A stretch of DNA of 64,000 nucleotides from G963663525 sp963663525 (GTDB lineage: Bacteria > Myxococcota_A > SURF-8 > G963663525), in NCBI GenBank assembly GCA_963663525.2, contig CAXXHC010000004.1, forward strand, positions 1 to 64,000, written 5' to 3'. Of this stretch, positions 50,394 through 57,524 are shown in pieces. The notes under the pieces were generated by a model. The model did no database searches, was not told the origin of the DNA, and saw only the letters and a list, made by a program, of their open reading frames with translations. Within the stretch, counting starts at the first letter, position 1. Each line of letters opens with the position of its first letter. Both the position numbers and the translations under genes were made by a program.

Positions 50394-51254
50394 TTAGGCT
50401 TCGATCGCGACCTTCGCCAGGAGGTCCGGACGGGTGACGCCGTGTGCCGCTTCCATCCAGGCCAGCCAACCCACCTTAAACCGCTTGGGTTCGTTGATCG
50501 TGTCGGTGGAAAGTGCCTGCCGGATCGCGAATTTTCCCACTTCCTCGTCGGGAACCAGAATCACTTCGTTCAGCGCCATCGATGCCGTCGAGATGATGTC
50601 CGCACCGTTGTAGGTCTTGAAAATCCCCTTCAGCTGCAGCTCACGACGGGTCTGCGGATCCAACTCCCAGCCACGCATATCGTTGGCACGAGCACCGCGC
50701 AGCAGGATGTATTTCACCCGCAACTCCATGTCTTCGATGAAGCTGATGGCCTGATTGATGGCTTCGTCGGTCAGTTTTCCACCGGTGACCGTCACCGTGC
50801 GTTCACTGGGTACCGCCGCCGAAAGCACGGTAATCGTGCGCTTGTCGATGGCCTTGCGGATCTCGACCCCCGCCGACTTCTGAATGTCCAGCATCGTGCC
50901 GACATTGCCGTGTTTCAACACACCGATGTCCACCATCGGCATCGAGTGAATGCGATGGATGGGGAAGACGATCTCTTCTTCCTGAATACCCGATTCCACC
51001 GCATCGCCGTCTTTACTGATCCAGTAGGCATTCAGCTTCGGCTTTTTCTGGTATTTGGCCTCTTCGCCTGCGGGCAGCTTGTGTTTCGTGAGTAACAGCG
51101 AGGTAATCTCACGCGTCTTGATTTCCATATCGATCGGTGGAGCGATGGCGGCGGCCAGCGCTTTCAACCCCTCAGGGCTGTCGGCAGCCTCGTTCATCAG
51201 CTTCGCCATCGTTTCCATGTATTCTTCGGAATGGACGTGGCTCAGGTCTTCCAT
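50394..51254 (-). CDS. major capsid protein
   Basis: 286 residues with AAAGGAGG before ATG. Located directly after the scaffold and decoration genes. The pattern fits HK97-fold capsids: an N-terminal helix (SEEYMETMAKLMNEAADSPEGLKALAAAIAPPIDMEI), E-loop-like strands (KKPKLNAYWISKDGDAVESGIQEEEIVFPIHRIHSMPMVDIGVLK), the spine region (IDKRTITVLSAA) and a C-terminal P-domain (FIEDMELRVKYILLRGARANDMRGW, IISTASMALNEVILVPDEEVGKFAIRQ). No long N-terminal delta domain is seen, consistent with a separate scaffold. Confidence 0.8.
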   Translation of the reverse strand: MEDLSHVHSEEYMETMAKLMNEAADSPEGLKALAAAIAPPIDMEIKTREITSLLLTKHKLPAGEEAKYQKKPKLNAYWISKDGDAVESGIQEEEIVFPIHRIHSMPMVDIGVLKHGNVGTMLDIQKSAGVEIRKAIDKRTITVLSAAVPSERTVTVTGGKLTDEAINQAISFIEDMELRVKYILLRGARANDMRGWELDPQTRRELQLKGIFKTYNGADIISTASMALNEVILVPDEEVGKFAIRQALSTDTINEPKRFKVGWLAWMEAAHGVTRPDLLAKVAIEA

Positions 51255-51265
51255 GCTTGCCTCCT

Positions 51266-51628
51266 TTACACCAAGAGCTTGAAGCGCAGAACTCCCGCGC
51301 CCACGGAGATGGCCTCGGCTACAACGACGTTGCCCTCAGCCGCCACTTTCAGCGTGCCGGTCGCAGCGTCCACGGCCAGGTTGTCCCCCGGACTCGGGTC
51401 GCCCACGAAAACGTCCGTTTCGTAGATTCCGCCCAGACAGAAGATGCCGGGCATCTCGCCGTCCTTGACTTTTCGTTCGAGCAGACCGAAGGGTTTTTCG
51501 GCGGCATCGTCGGATACGGCGAAGACGTTATCGCCCGCCACGTTGACGAACTGACCCGGTTCTCCCGCGCCCTGCATCTCTCCCAGGCCGTAACGAAAGC
51601 CCGGAGCCAGTGGTTGCACATACGACAT
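51266..51628 (-). CDS. capsid decoration-like protein
   Basis: 120 residues from MSYVQPLAPGFRYGLGEMQG, with AGGAGGAG upstream. PGQFVNVAGDNVFAVSDDAAEKPFGLLERKV and YETDVFVGDPSPGDNLAVDAATGTLKVAAEGNVVVAEAISV form a beta-rich fold like DUF2190/cement-type proteins. It lies between scaffold and capsid genes, the usual site of decoration proteins. Confidence 0.65.
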   Translation of the reverse strand: MSYVQPLAPGFRYGLGEMQGAGEPGQFVNVAGDNVFAVSDDAAEKPFGLLERKVKDGEMPGIFCLGGIYETDVFVGDPSPGDNLAVDAATGTLKVAAEGNVVVAEAISVGAGVLRFKLLV

Positions 51629-51638
51629 GATTCTCCTC

Positions 51639-52217
51639 CTATTCGCCTGCCGGGATTCCGGCACGGTCCTTGTACGCAGCCATAAACCCCTGCGTCAGCT
51701 TGTCGGCCAGCGTGGCACCCGCCGAATCCGGCGCATGCGTGTGGCGCTCCCGAGCATCGCTGGACAGATTTCCCTTCTTGCGGGGTTTCTTTTTCGATTT
51801 CTTCTTATCGAGGTCGTCCTCGGGAATCTCTTCGGGTTCCTCGTCGTCCTCATCGGTTTTCTTCGGTTTGCGCGTGGCGGCGATAGCCGAAACCGTCTCT
51901 TCGGTGGCCGAAAACGCCTCGTCGGAGAGTTTCATCAGCCGATCGAGTTCGTTGGCACGAGCGGATTCATCACCGAACTCACGGCCCGCATCCTCCCACA
52001 ACGACAGCAATTTCTCAGCCTTGGCCTTACGAACCACCGCCCGGTGCGTTGCCTGGGAGTCGTCGAGCTGCTTTTTCACCGCGTCGAGTTCTTTCATCAG
52101 CTTCTCGATCTCGCTCTGCTGCTTTTTGATGAGTTTTTCCTTTTCGGCCTCACTCATTCCGTCGGGTTCGGGCGGAGTTTCCGCCGCTTTCGTTTCTTTC
52201 GTCTTTTCGTCGGACAT
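51639..52217 (-). CDS. nested scaffold protein from internal start
   Basis: In frame with the fusion gene, an ATG at 52217 (MSDEKTKETKAAETPPEPDG) is preceded by AAGGAG with an eight-base spacer. The product would be 192 residues: coiled coil plus basic tail (KKKSKKKPRKKGNLSSDARERHTHAPDSAGATLADKLTQGFMAAYK). A scaffold nested at the 3' end of the protease gene is the lambda C/Nu3-type arrangement. The C-terminal helix probably binds the capsid protein. Confidence 0.6.
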   Translation of the reverse strand: MSDEKTKETKAAETPPEPDGMSEAEKEKLIKKQQSEIEKLMKELDAVKKQLDDSQATHRAVVRKAKAEKLLSLWEDAGREFGDESARANELDRLMKLSDEAFSATEETVSAIAATRKPKKTDEDDEEPEEIPEDDLDKKKSKKKPRKKGNLSSDARERHTHAPDSAGATLADKLTQGFMAAYKDRAGIPAGE

Positions 52218-54068
52218 TTCCGTTTCTCCTTCAATGGAAGTTTGGCTGGCAACCTGTCGAATCTCCGCACGCTCATCGGCCCCATCGCGATCCAAAAGAC
52301 CCATGCCGGTAAACGTCACACCACGTAGAATCTCGAAACAGGGTTTTCCCTTGAGCTTGCGGCCCTTGAAGTTTTTCAGATGGCTGCAGTACTCCGCTTT
52401 GCTGGCGATGGTTTTTCCGCAAATCGAGCACTTGCCTTCCTGGTAATCGCATTCCATCGAAACGTGGGTCACGATGCCGCGCTTCATCAGCTTGTAGGCC
52501 AGCCGGGCAGGTTCGCTCTCCGCAGTGAACAGTTCGCCGACACACTCGATCCGGGAGTTTTCGCCATCATCGATGTAGTTTGCTTCGACGATGCCGCCCA
52601 CGATGTCGCGAAATTCCTGGGAATGGGAGAGGTCGATCTTCTTGCCGATCGCCGTTTCGGCAGCCCGTTGCAACTCCTCGGCGGTGAAATGATCGCCGTT
52701 GCGGTTGGTTCCCACATGCGTCAGGATGAATTTGAAACGTTTGTCGCCCGATTGCTCGGCTTTTGCCGAAAGAAATTCCATCCCACCCATGGAAGGAATC
52801 CGTGTATGGATGGGATGGTTGCCGGTCGTCCGGGCGTCTTTCTCCTCACGAGGGATTTCGGCGTGCTCCGCATGGGCCTCTTGAGCCTCGGTTGCGAAAG
52901 ATTCGTTCGTAGGGTTCCCGTCGACTTCCAATCCGGAGTGTTCGACACTCGCTTTGGCACCACCGGGTGCGCAGATAAACAAATGCTCCCTGGCCTGGGA
53001 GTGTTCACTGCGCTGCGCGGAGATCTGGTACTGGTGGGTTTTGCTCTTCATCCGGCTGGATTTGCCGTTGGCACCCACGATGGTCTTGATTTCCGCTTCA
53101 CTCGGATAGGCCTGGTCCCGGTAGCTGATGATCCAATACGGGATGTGCTTGGCGGCCCCCAAAAACTCTTCGAAAAAACTTTTGGCGTTGGCTTTGGTGA
53201 CTTCCGTGGGAATATCGTAGGCCCGGGTTGTGGAATCCTTGCGGATGTCCTTGCCTTCCCACCAGGTCATCAACCCTTCAACGAAGTGGTACGCCCGCTC
53301 GTAATTGGTCTGCGAAAACTGCGTGGCATAGGGCGGATCGAAATAGGCCACATCGGCGTTGACTTTGCCCAGCAGCTTGCGCGTATCGCCATGATGCGCT
53401 TTGCAGGATTTCTCACCTTCGAAGATCAACGCGTTGATACGTTGACAATTTTTGGCGAAACGCTCTTTGAACTGTGCGGGGGAATCCGCCCGATTGTCCT
53501 GCTTTTTCGTGGTGCCGAAATGGCCGAAACCGCCCTTGGCCGTAATGCAGGTTTTTCCCAATGCGAAGAGCGCGATGTCTTTTTTGTAGCCTTTGAGCCT
53601 GTCGGTGTTCGAACGCACGATGTCGATCAGCTTGTGAACGCCAGGCTCGAAATACACCCCGCCGAAATGCTTTCGGACGAAATCACGGATGTGGCCGGAA
53701 TCGCTCAATAATTCGTCGATTTCCTCGTCGGACAGCGTGACATGATCGTTTTCGACAATCGCCCGAGCGATGTGGTGGCAGTAACGCAGGCGATCGCAGG
53801 AATGCACCGCCAGGCCCTTGGATTTGTACATGTAGCCCACCACCGAAGAGCCGGAAAACGCATCCATAGCCGTGTTGGCGTTGTCCGGGGTGTTGGCCCA
53901 GATCCAGTCGATCAGCTTCTGTTTCGAGCCGATGTAGTTCGTGATGTATTTCGGACGCTCGGCGGTTTTGGCTTCAGCGGAGAGATTTTCATCGTTGTCC
54001 AACAGCCAATGCAGTCCCGCTTCGGCGTGCAGGATGAATCGAATCTTTTCGGCGTCGGTAAAAAACAT
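51639..54068 (-). CDS. adenine DNA methyltransferase-prohead protease-scaffold fusion
   Basis: 809 residues from ATG 54068 (GGGAG five bases upstream). Residues about 20-330 are a D12-class N6-adenine methyltransferase: YITNYIGSKQKLIDWIW, motif I NTAMDAFSGSSVVGYMYKSKG, motif IV VAYFDPPYATQFSQTNYERAYHFVEGLMTWW, IPYWIISYRDQAYPS. Residues about 425-600 are a prohead protease: FKFILTHVGTNRNGDHFTAEEL, IDLSHSQEFRDIVGGIVEANYI (candidate His), MKRGIVTHVSMECDYQEG (candidate Ser), a zinc knuckle CSICGKTIASKAEYC and FEILRGVTFTGMGLLDRDG. The last 190 residues are an acidic, coiled-coil scaffold (SEIEKLMKELDAVKKQLDDS). The open frame is continuous through all three parts. Protease processing could release the methyltransferase. 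Confidence 0.85.
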   Translation of the reverse strand: MFFTDAEKIRFILHAEAGLHWLLDNDENLSAEAKTAERPKYITNYIGSKQKLIDWIWANTPDNANTAMDAFSGSSVVGYMYKSKGLAVHSCDRLRYCHHIARAIVENDHVTLSDEEIDELLSDSGHIRDFVRKHFGGVYFEPGVHKLIDIVRSNTDRLKGYKKDIALFALGKTCITAKGGFGHFGTTKKQDNRADSPAQFKERFAKNCQRINALIFEGEKSCKAHHGDTRKLLGKVNADVAYFDPPYATQFSQTNYERAYHFVEGLMTWWEGKDIRKDSTTRAYDIPTEVTKANAKSFFEEFLGAAKHIPYWIISYRDQAYPSEAEIKTIVGANGKSSRMKSKTHQYQISAQRSEHSQAREHLFICAPGGAKASVEHSGLEVDGNPTNESFATEAQEAHAEHAEIPREEKDARTTGNHPIHTRIPSMGGMEFLSAKAEQSGDKRFKFILTHVGTNRNGDHFTAEELQRAAETAIGKKIDLSHSQEFRDIVGGIVEANYIDDGENSRIECVGELFTAESEPARLAYKLMKRGIVTHVSMECDYQEGKCSICGKTIASKAEYCSHLKNFKGRKLKGKPCFEILRGVTFTGMGLLDRDGADERAEIRQVASQTSIEGETEMSDEKTKETKAAETPPEPDGMSEAEKEKLIKKQQSEIEKLMKELDAVKKQLDDSQATHRAVVRKAKAEKLLSLWEDAGREFGDESARANELDRLMKLSDEAFSATEETVSAIAATRKPKKTDEDDEEPEEIPEDDLDKKKSKKKPRKKGNLSSDARERHTHAPDSAGATLADKLTQGFMAAYKDRAGIPAGE

Positions 54069-54078
54069 CGTTGCTCCC

Positions 54079-54144
54079 AAAAAAAACGGCCCCGAACAGA
54101 TGCGAATCGAGAATGTCTCGAATCGCGTTGTCTGTCCGGGGCCG
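54079..54144 (-). terminator. strong hairpin plus T8 directly before the methyltransferase-protease gene
   Basis: On the minus strand the arm at 54137-54144 (CGGCCCCG) pairs with that at 54087-54094 (CGGGGCCG), extended by ACAGA/TCTGT and a TCGAGA/TCTCGA top stem, then eight T residues (54079-54086). The ribosome site GGGAG follows immediately. It has the form of an intrinsic terminator or attenuator in the 5' leader. Confidence 0.75.
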
Positions 54145-54250
54145 CTGGTGCTTCCAACTAACCCTGGCATGCTATGTCTGACTTTTCGAACCGCTGGGGG
54201 CTCCAGCTCATTCGAAAAGGGGAACCGCTTTTTCAAGCGTTCATGCTTTA

Positions 54251-54279
54251 AAAATAGACATCCTGGCGGATTTTCTCAA
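54251..54279 (-). promoter_or_regulatory. candidate promoter upstream of the hairpin leader
   Basis: Minus strand TTGAGA (54274-54279), a 17-base spacer, TATTTT (54251-54256). A transcript from here would carry a leader of about 180 bases including the hairpin at 54079-54144. Just upstream GGACATTT/AAATGTCC (54282-54289/54298-54305) is a perfect inverted repeat, a possible operator. Confidence 0.35.
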
Positions 54280-54331
54280 TAGGACATTTGTCAAAAAAAA
54301 TGTCCGCCCCTGAAAAGAGGGCAACGTTTGA

Positions 54332-54526
54332 TCAATGTTTTCCTTTCGAAGCGCAAACCAATCGCTTGTCTTTCGTGCCTTCAAGGCCGTCAAGCCGCTG
54401 AATCTTCTCCGTTTTTATCGTGTCGACCTTGCCGTTTTGAAAGGTGACGACCACACTGCCGAAAAACTTCTGCTCCACCAAAGAGGTCAAGTAATGGGCC
54501 AATCTCTCGATGTCGTTTTGTCTCAT
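54332..54526 (-). CDS. DUF2292-like small protein
   Basis: 64 residues with AGGAGAATCCG before ATG. The segment FFGSVVVTFQNGKVDTIKTEKIQRL is the DUF2292 (YezD-like) pattern, a small beta-hairpin protein common in Firmicutes and deltaproteobacteria, sometimes in phages. It lies between the head morphogenesis gene and the hairpin leader. Function unknown. Confidence 0.7.
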   Translation of the reverse strand: MRQNDIERLAHYLTSLVEQKFFGSVVVTFQNGKVDTIKTEKIQRLDGLEGTKDKRLVCASKGKH

Positions 54527-54535
54527 CGGATTCTC

Positions 54536-55381
54536 CTAACCGATCACGGATACGAGAGCGCACCGGCATCCTGGATGACAAGGGGGGCCGGGAGCGTCAT
54601 CAATCTTGAAAATCTTGCCGTCCAGCGGTGCACACTCCGGACAGGTCCGTTCATCCTGCGCGGTCAACCATTTCACCTTCTGGATTCCCACGTCCCGGTA
54701 AAACACCTTCCGGCCTTCGTTGTGGGCTCTCAGCGTCTCGGTACGAGCAATCAACGTGGCCCGCTGCTGGGTCGACTTGAAGACGGTCTTTCCCGCCGTT
54801 TTGAAAGCATTTTTATCCGTCACGACCTTGCCGATCTCTCGCGCCACCTCCGGAATGCTCTTGCCCGTCAGCACCCCCTGCGTGATCGTGCGCTTGATTC
54901 CGGCGGCTAGTTCCGTGGTTACATCGCCGAGAAGATTTACCTGATAATTCGCAAGAAAATCGATCGCCGCTCGGTCGAGGGTGGCAAAGGTCTTCGTGAT
55001 GACCGCCCGCTTGGTTTTATCCGAAATTCCTGCAAAATCAGGATGTTCCAGCGCTTTTAGCTGATCGATTCCATCCTCGATCCCAAGCTTCATCGAGCCT
55101 TCCACGTTGGCGCGAATGCCGACTTTCCAACTTGCCTGGAGTTCTTTCGTGATGGCGTCGATCTCGTTTTCCGTCTCTTTCAGGATGGACAGCCGCAACT
55201 CCTGCCAGTCTTTCAAGGCTGCCTTTTTTTCGAAGCGGCCAATCTGCTCCGCCACATCATCCGCTGCCGCATCCAAGGATTGCAGCACATCTTTCACACG
55301 ATCGTCGGCATAGCGGTCTCGCCGTTTCACAGCTTTTTCCACCGCTTTCCGGATTTGTTTCGCCTGTTCGGTGTCAGACAT
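54536..55381 (-). CDS. Mu gpF/SPP1 gp7-like head morphogenesis protein
   Basis: 281 residues from MSDTEQAKQIRKAVEKAVKR, with GGAGAGG before ATG. Long helical N-terminal part; the C-terminal 70 residues carry the Phage_Mu_F signature: ARTETLRAHNEGRKVFYRDVGIQKVKWLTAQDERTCPECAPLDGKIFKI, then PPCHPGCRCALV with a zinc-binding Cys/His set. These proteins enter the capsid with the portal and aid head assembly or ejection. It overlaps the portal gene by eight bases. Confidence 0.9.
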   Translation of the reverse strand: MSDTEQAKQIRKAVEKAVKRRDRYADDRVKDVLQSLDAAADDVAEQIGRFEKKAALKDWQELRLSILKETENEIDAITKELQASWKVGIRANVEGSMKLGIEDGIDQLKALEHPDFAGISDKTKRAVITKTFATLDRAAIDFLANYQVNLLGDVTTELAAGIKRTITQGVLTGKSIPEVAREIGKVVTDKNAFKTAGKTVFKSTQQRATLIARTETLRAHNEGRKVFYRDVGIQKVKWLTAQDERTCPECAPLDGKIFKIDDAPGPPCHPGCRCALVSVIG

Positions 55382-56792
55382 GGTCCTCTCCGCGATGTTT
55401 TGCATAGATTCGCTCTACATCCGCCAATGCTGCCTTTTCACGTGCCTTTTCGGCAGGTTGATCCAATCCCAAACGTTTTCTTGCCTCATCGACGGTCAGA
55501 ACGTCCAACGCCACCAGCCGCGAGATATCCTCCACGCTCCAATTGCTGTCCACCACGATCTCTTCACGATCGCGTTCCTTGGCTTCCACCTCCGGATTAA
55601 GATTCATCGACTCCTGCAACGATTTTTTCGAAATCAAACCTCGATCGTACAAATCAATCAGCAGTTTCTTCTGATCCACCTCTGCCGACAGATCCAGATC
55701 CGAAAACTGATAATGCAAGGTTTCGTTTTCGTAGCCCTTGAGTTCCAACCATTCATCGAAAACCCAATCGAGGATGTCCCGGGCCGCTTGTTTGATCTCT
55801 TTTAGCTGCACAATCATCTTCTGCATGGAAACCGATGCCGTAGCGAAGTTTGGACCCAAACCGCTAACGACGCTTCTTGCCAAGCCCAACCCCGTCAAAA
55901 TGTCTTCTTTGGCTTCTTGAGCTTTGGCTTCGGTGTTCAGCGAAATGCCTTCGGCTCCATACGTTTCCGCTTTGACGTAGAACGGCACCACCAGCCCAGA
56001 GGCCAAATCCATCTTGTTCAACTCGTCACGCACGGCGTCCAGCATGCCTTTGTCGGGAGTGATGATACGACTTCCGTAGGCACCGCCCACCTGGATAAAA
56101 CGCAAGGGAGTAGCCCAACGCTTGGCAATCGCCCGCTCGGCGGTACGATAATCACGCAGCAGTTCGATCGCCTCGAAGGATGGAAGCGCCATGGATTGGC
56201 CTCGCATCTCGAACTCCGGAGCGTTCCACTTGGCATGGAAGAAGAAATCCAGGTCCAAGCTGACTTCCTCCCCGTAAGAACCGTCCGGATGTATGGGGCG
56301 TTGGATGACTTCCACCAAGGCGTCGTTCTCGTAATTTAGCGTGACGGAGATGGGATTCAGGCAAATCACCCGCTCGATGTCGTCTCCCGATTTAGAGCGG
56401 ACAAGGTAGGACATCGCATCGCCTTTCAAAAGCAGTTGCAGAACCATATCCTTGACGAAATCGTTGAGTCCCAGGGTGATAAACGCGTCCTTCGCCTCAT
56501 CCCGAACGGTTTCGTTTTCACAATTTACGCGGATCTCATCCCCCAGGGCGAAGGTTCGCCAGGCATTGATGGCGTTGGAAACCAGCGGTTCCTCCTGATA
56601 GTATTCGACCGCTTTGCGAGCACGGTCTTCCCAGGATGAAGGAACGGCTTTCGTTGCCGTGACGTCGTTAAAGAATCCAGGGGACAATGCGGCGGCAGAC
56701 GCTGGAGGCATTTGCATCGTCTGGCCGGTCGAATGGGTGTTTTTCTTGGGTTCACGTTGCTTTTTTTGAGTTCGTTTCTTTCGTTTCGACAT
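55374..56792 (-). CDS. portal protein
   Basis: 472 residues from MSKRKKRTQKKQREPKKNTH, with GAGGGAG upstream; a longer start is not supported. A basic disordered N terminus is followed by portal features: PLVSNAINAWRTFALGDEIRV, FVKDMVLQLLLKGDAMSYLVRSKSGDDIERVICLNPISVTLNYEND, FFFHAKWNAPEFEMRGQSMALPSFEAIELLRDYRTAERAIAKRWATPLRFIQVGG, and a helical clip/crown part (SVSMQKMIVQLKEIKQAARDILDWVFDEWL). It forms the DNA entry ring. The order portal, F-like, protease is as in Mu/SPP1-type heads. Confidence 0.88.
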   Translation of the reverse strand: MSKRKKRTQKKQREPKKNTHSTGQTMQMPPASAAALSPGFFNDVTATKAVPSSWEDRARKAVEYYQEEPLVSNAINAWRTFALGDEIRVNCENETVRDEAKDAFITLGLNDFVKDMVLQLLLKGDAMSYLVRSKSGDDIERVICLNPISVTLNYENDALVEVIQRPIHPDGSYGEEVSLDLDFFFHAKWNAPEFEMRGQSMALPSFEAIELLRDYRTAERAIAKRWATPLRFIQVGGAYGSRIITPDKGMLDAVRDELNKMDLASGLVVPFYVKAETYGAEGISLNTEAKAQEAKEDILTGLGLARSVVSGLGPNFATASVSMQKMIVQLKEIKQAARDILDWVFDEWLELKGYENETLHYQFSDLDLSAEVDQKKLLIDLYDRGLISKKSLQESMNLNPEVEAKERDREEIVVDSNWSVEDISRLVALDVLTVDEARKRLGLDQPAEKAREKAALADVERIYAKHRGEDHV

Positions 56793-56834
56793 GATTTTCT
56801 CCCTCAGTAAAGGTTTCTGGTGATCGGTCATTCC

Positions 56835-56889
56835 TTGACTTATTCCTGGAACATGGTCATACTATCGTTATAACAATGGACATACGTCC
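56835..56889 (+). promoter_or_regulatory. candidate promoter and operator of the AbrB/Doc pair
   Basis: TTGACT (56835-56840) with CATACT/TACTAT around 56858-56865 as -10 box. The perfect palindrome GTTATAAC (56867-56874) and GGAC-ATAC-GTCC (56878-56889) follow, placed where an antitoxin could autorepress. Confidence 0.45.
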
Positions 56890-56904
56890 TGTGGAGATGG
56901 AAAC

Positions 56905-57129
56905 ATGGTCAAGCATTTGACGAAAATCGGAAACAGCCTCGGCCTCATCATCGAAAAACCGATACTCGAACTGCTGGACATTGATGACGAGACCCAATTG
57001 GAGATGAAGACCGATGGCAAGGCTCTGATCATCCAGCCGCTGAAAGGGAATCGGAAGCGCCGGATCAAGGCTGTATCGAAAAAAATCATGGATACCCATG
57101 ACGACACGTTTCGTGAACTGGCGAAATGA
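56905..57129 (+). CDS. AbrB/MazE-type antitoxin
   Basis: 74 residues, GGAG eight bases before ATG. MVKHLTKIGNSLGLIIEKPILELLDIDDETQLEMKTDGKALIIQPL is a complete swapped-hairpin AbrB/SpoVT DNA-binding domain; the basic tail (NRKRRIKAVSKKIMDTHDDTFREL) likely wraps the toxin. It overlaps the Doc gene by four bases (ATGA). Inserted opposite to the phage genes, between portal and terminase. Confidence 0.88.
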   Translation: MVKHLTKIGNSLGLIIEKPILELLDIDDETQLEMKTDGKALIIQPLKGNRKRRIKAVSKKIMDTHDDTFRELAK

Positions 57130-57524
57130 GTGCTATCGATTTCTTGAACGTTGAAGACGTTCTTCAGCTTCATGAGGATCTGATCGACCGGTATGGCGGA
57201 ACCCATGGTATTCGGAGCGACGATTTGCTTCAGTCCGCTGTGGCACAACCGCAGGCTACATTCGGAACGGACTATCTTCACTCGGATATCTTCCACATGG
57301 CGGCGGCCTACGCCTTCCACATCGCCCAGAATCAGCCGTTTCTCGATGGCAACAAACGAACCGGACTTCATGCCGCGGTTGTTTTCCTTTATTTCAACGG
57401 CTATTCGATTTCGCCAAGCACCCGTTTGGTTCAAGCAATGATCCAGATTGCGGAGCACTGTCTGGATAAAGAAGGGCTGGCCACTGTTTTTCGAGAGCTT
57501 TCCCATCTGGAATCCCCTCAGTAG
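57126..57524 (+). CDS. doc: Doc-type (Fic-fold) toxin
   Basis: 132 residues. The Fic/Doc core is present: HIAQNQPFLDGNKRTGLHAAVVFLYFNG with the catalytic His and the GNKR-G phosphate-binding loop. The N-terminal EDVLQLHEDLIDRYGGTHGIRSDDLLQSAVAQPQATFG is typical of Doc. Doc proteins phosphorylate EF-Tu and block translation. Paired here with an AbrB-type rather than Phd-type antitoxin. Its 3' end overlaps the convergent terminase gene by seven bases. Confidence 0.9.
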   Translation: MSAIDFLNVEDVLQLHEDLIDRYGGTHGIRSDDLLQSAVAQPQATFGTDYLHSDIFHMAAAYAFHIAQNQPFLDGNKRTGLHAAVVFLYFNGYSISPSTRLVQAMIQIAEHCLDKEGLATVFRELSHLESPQ

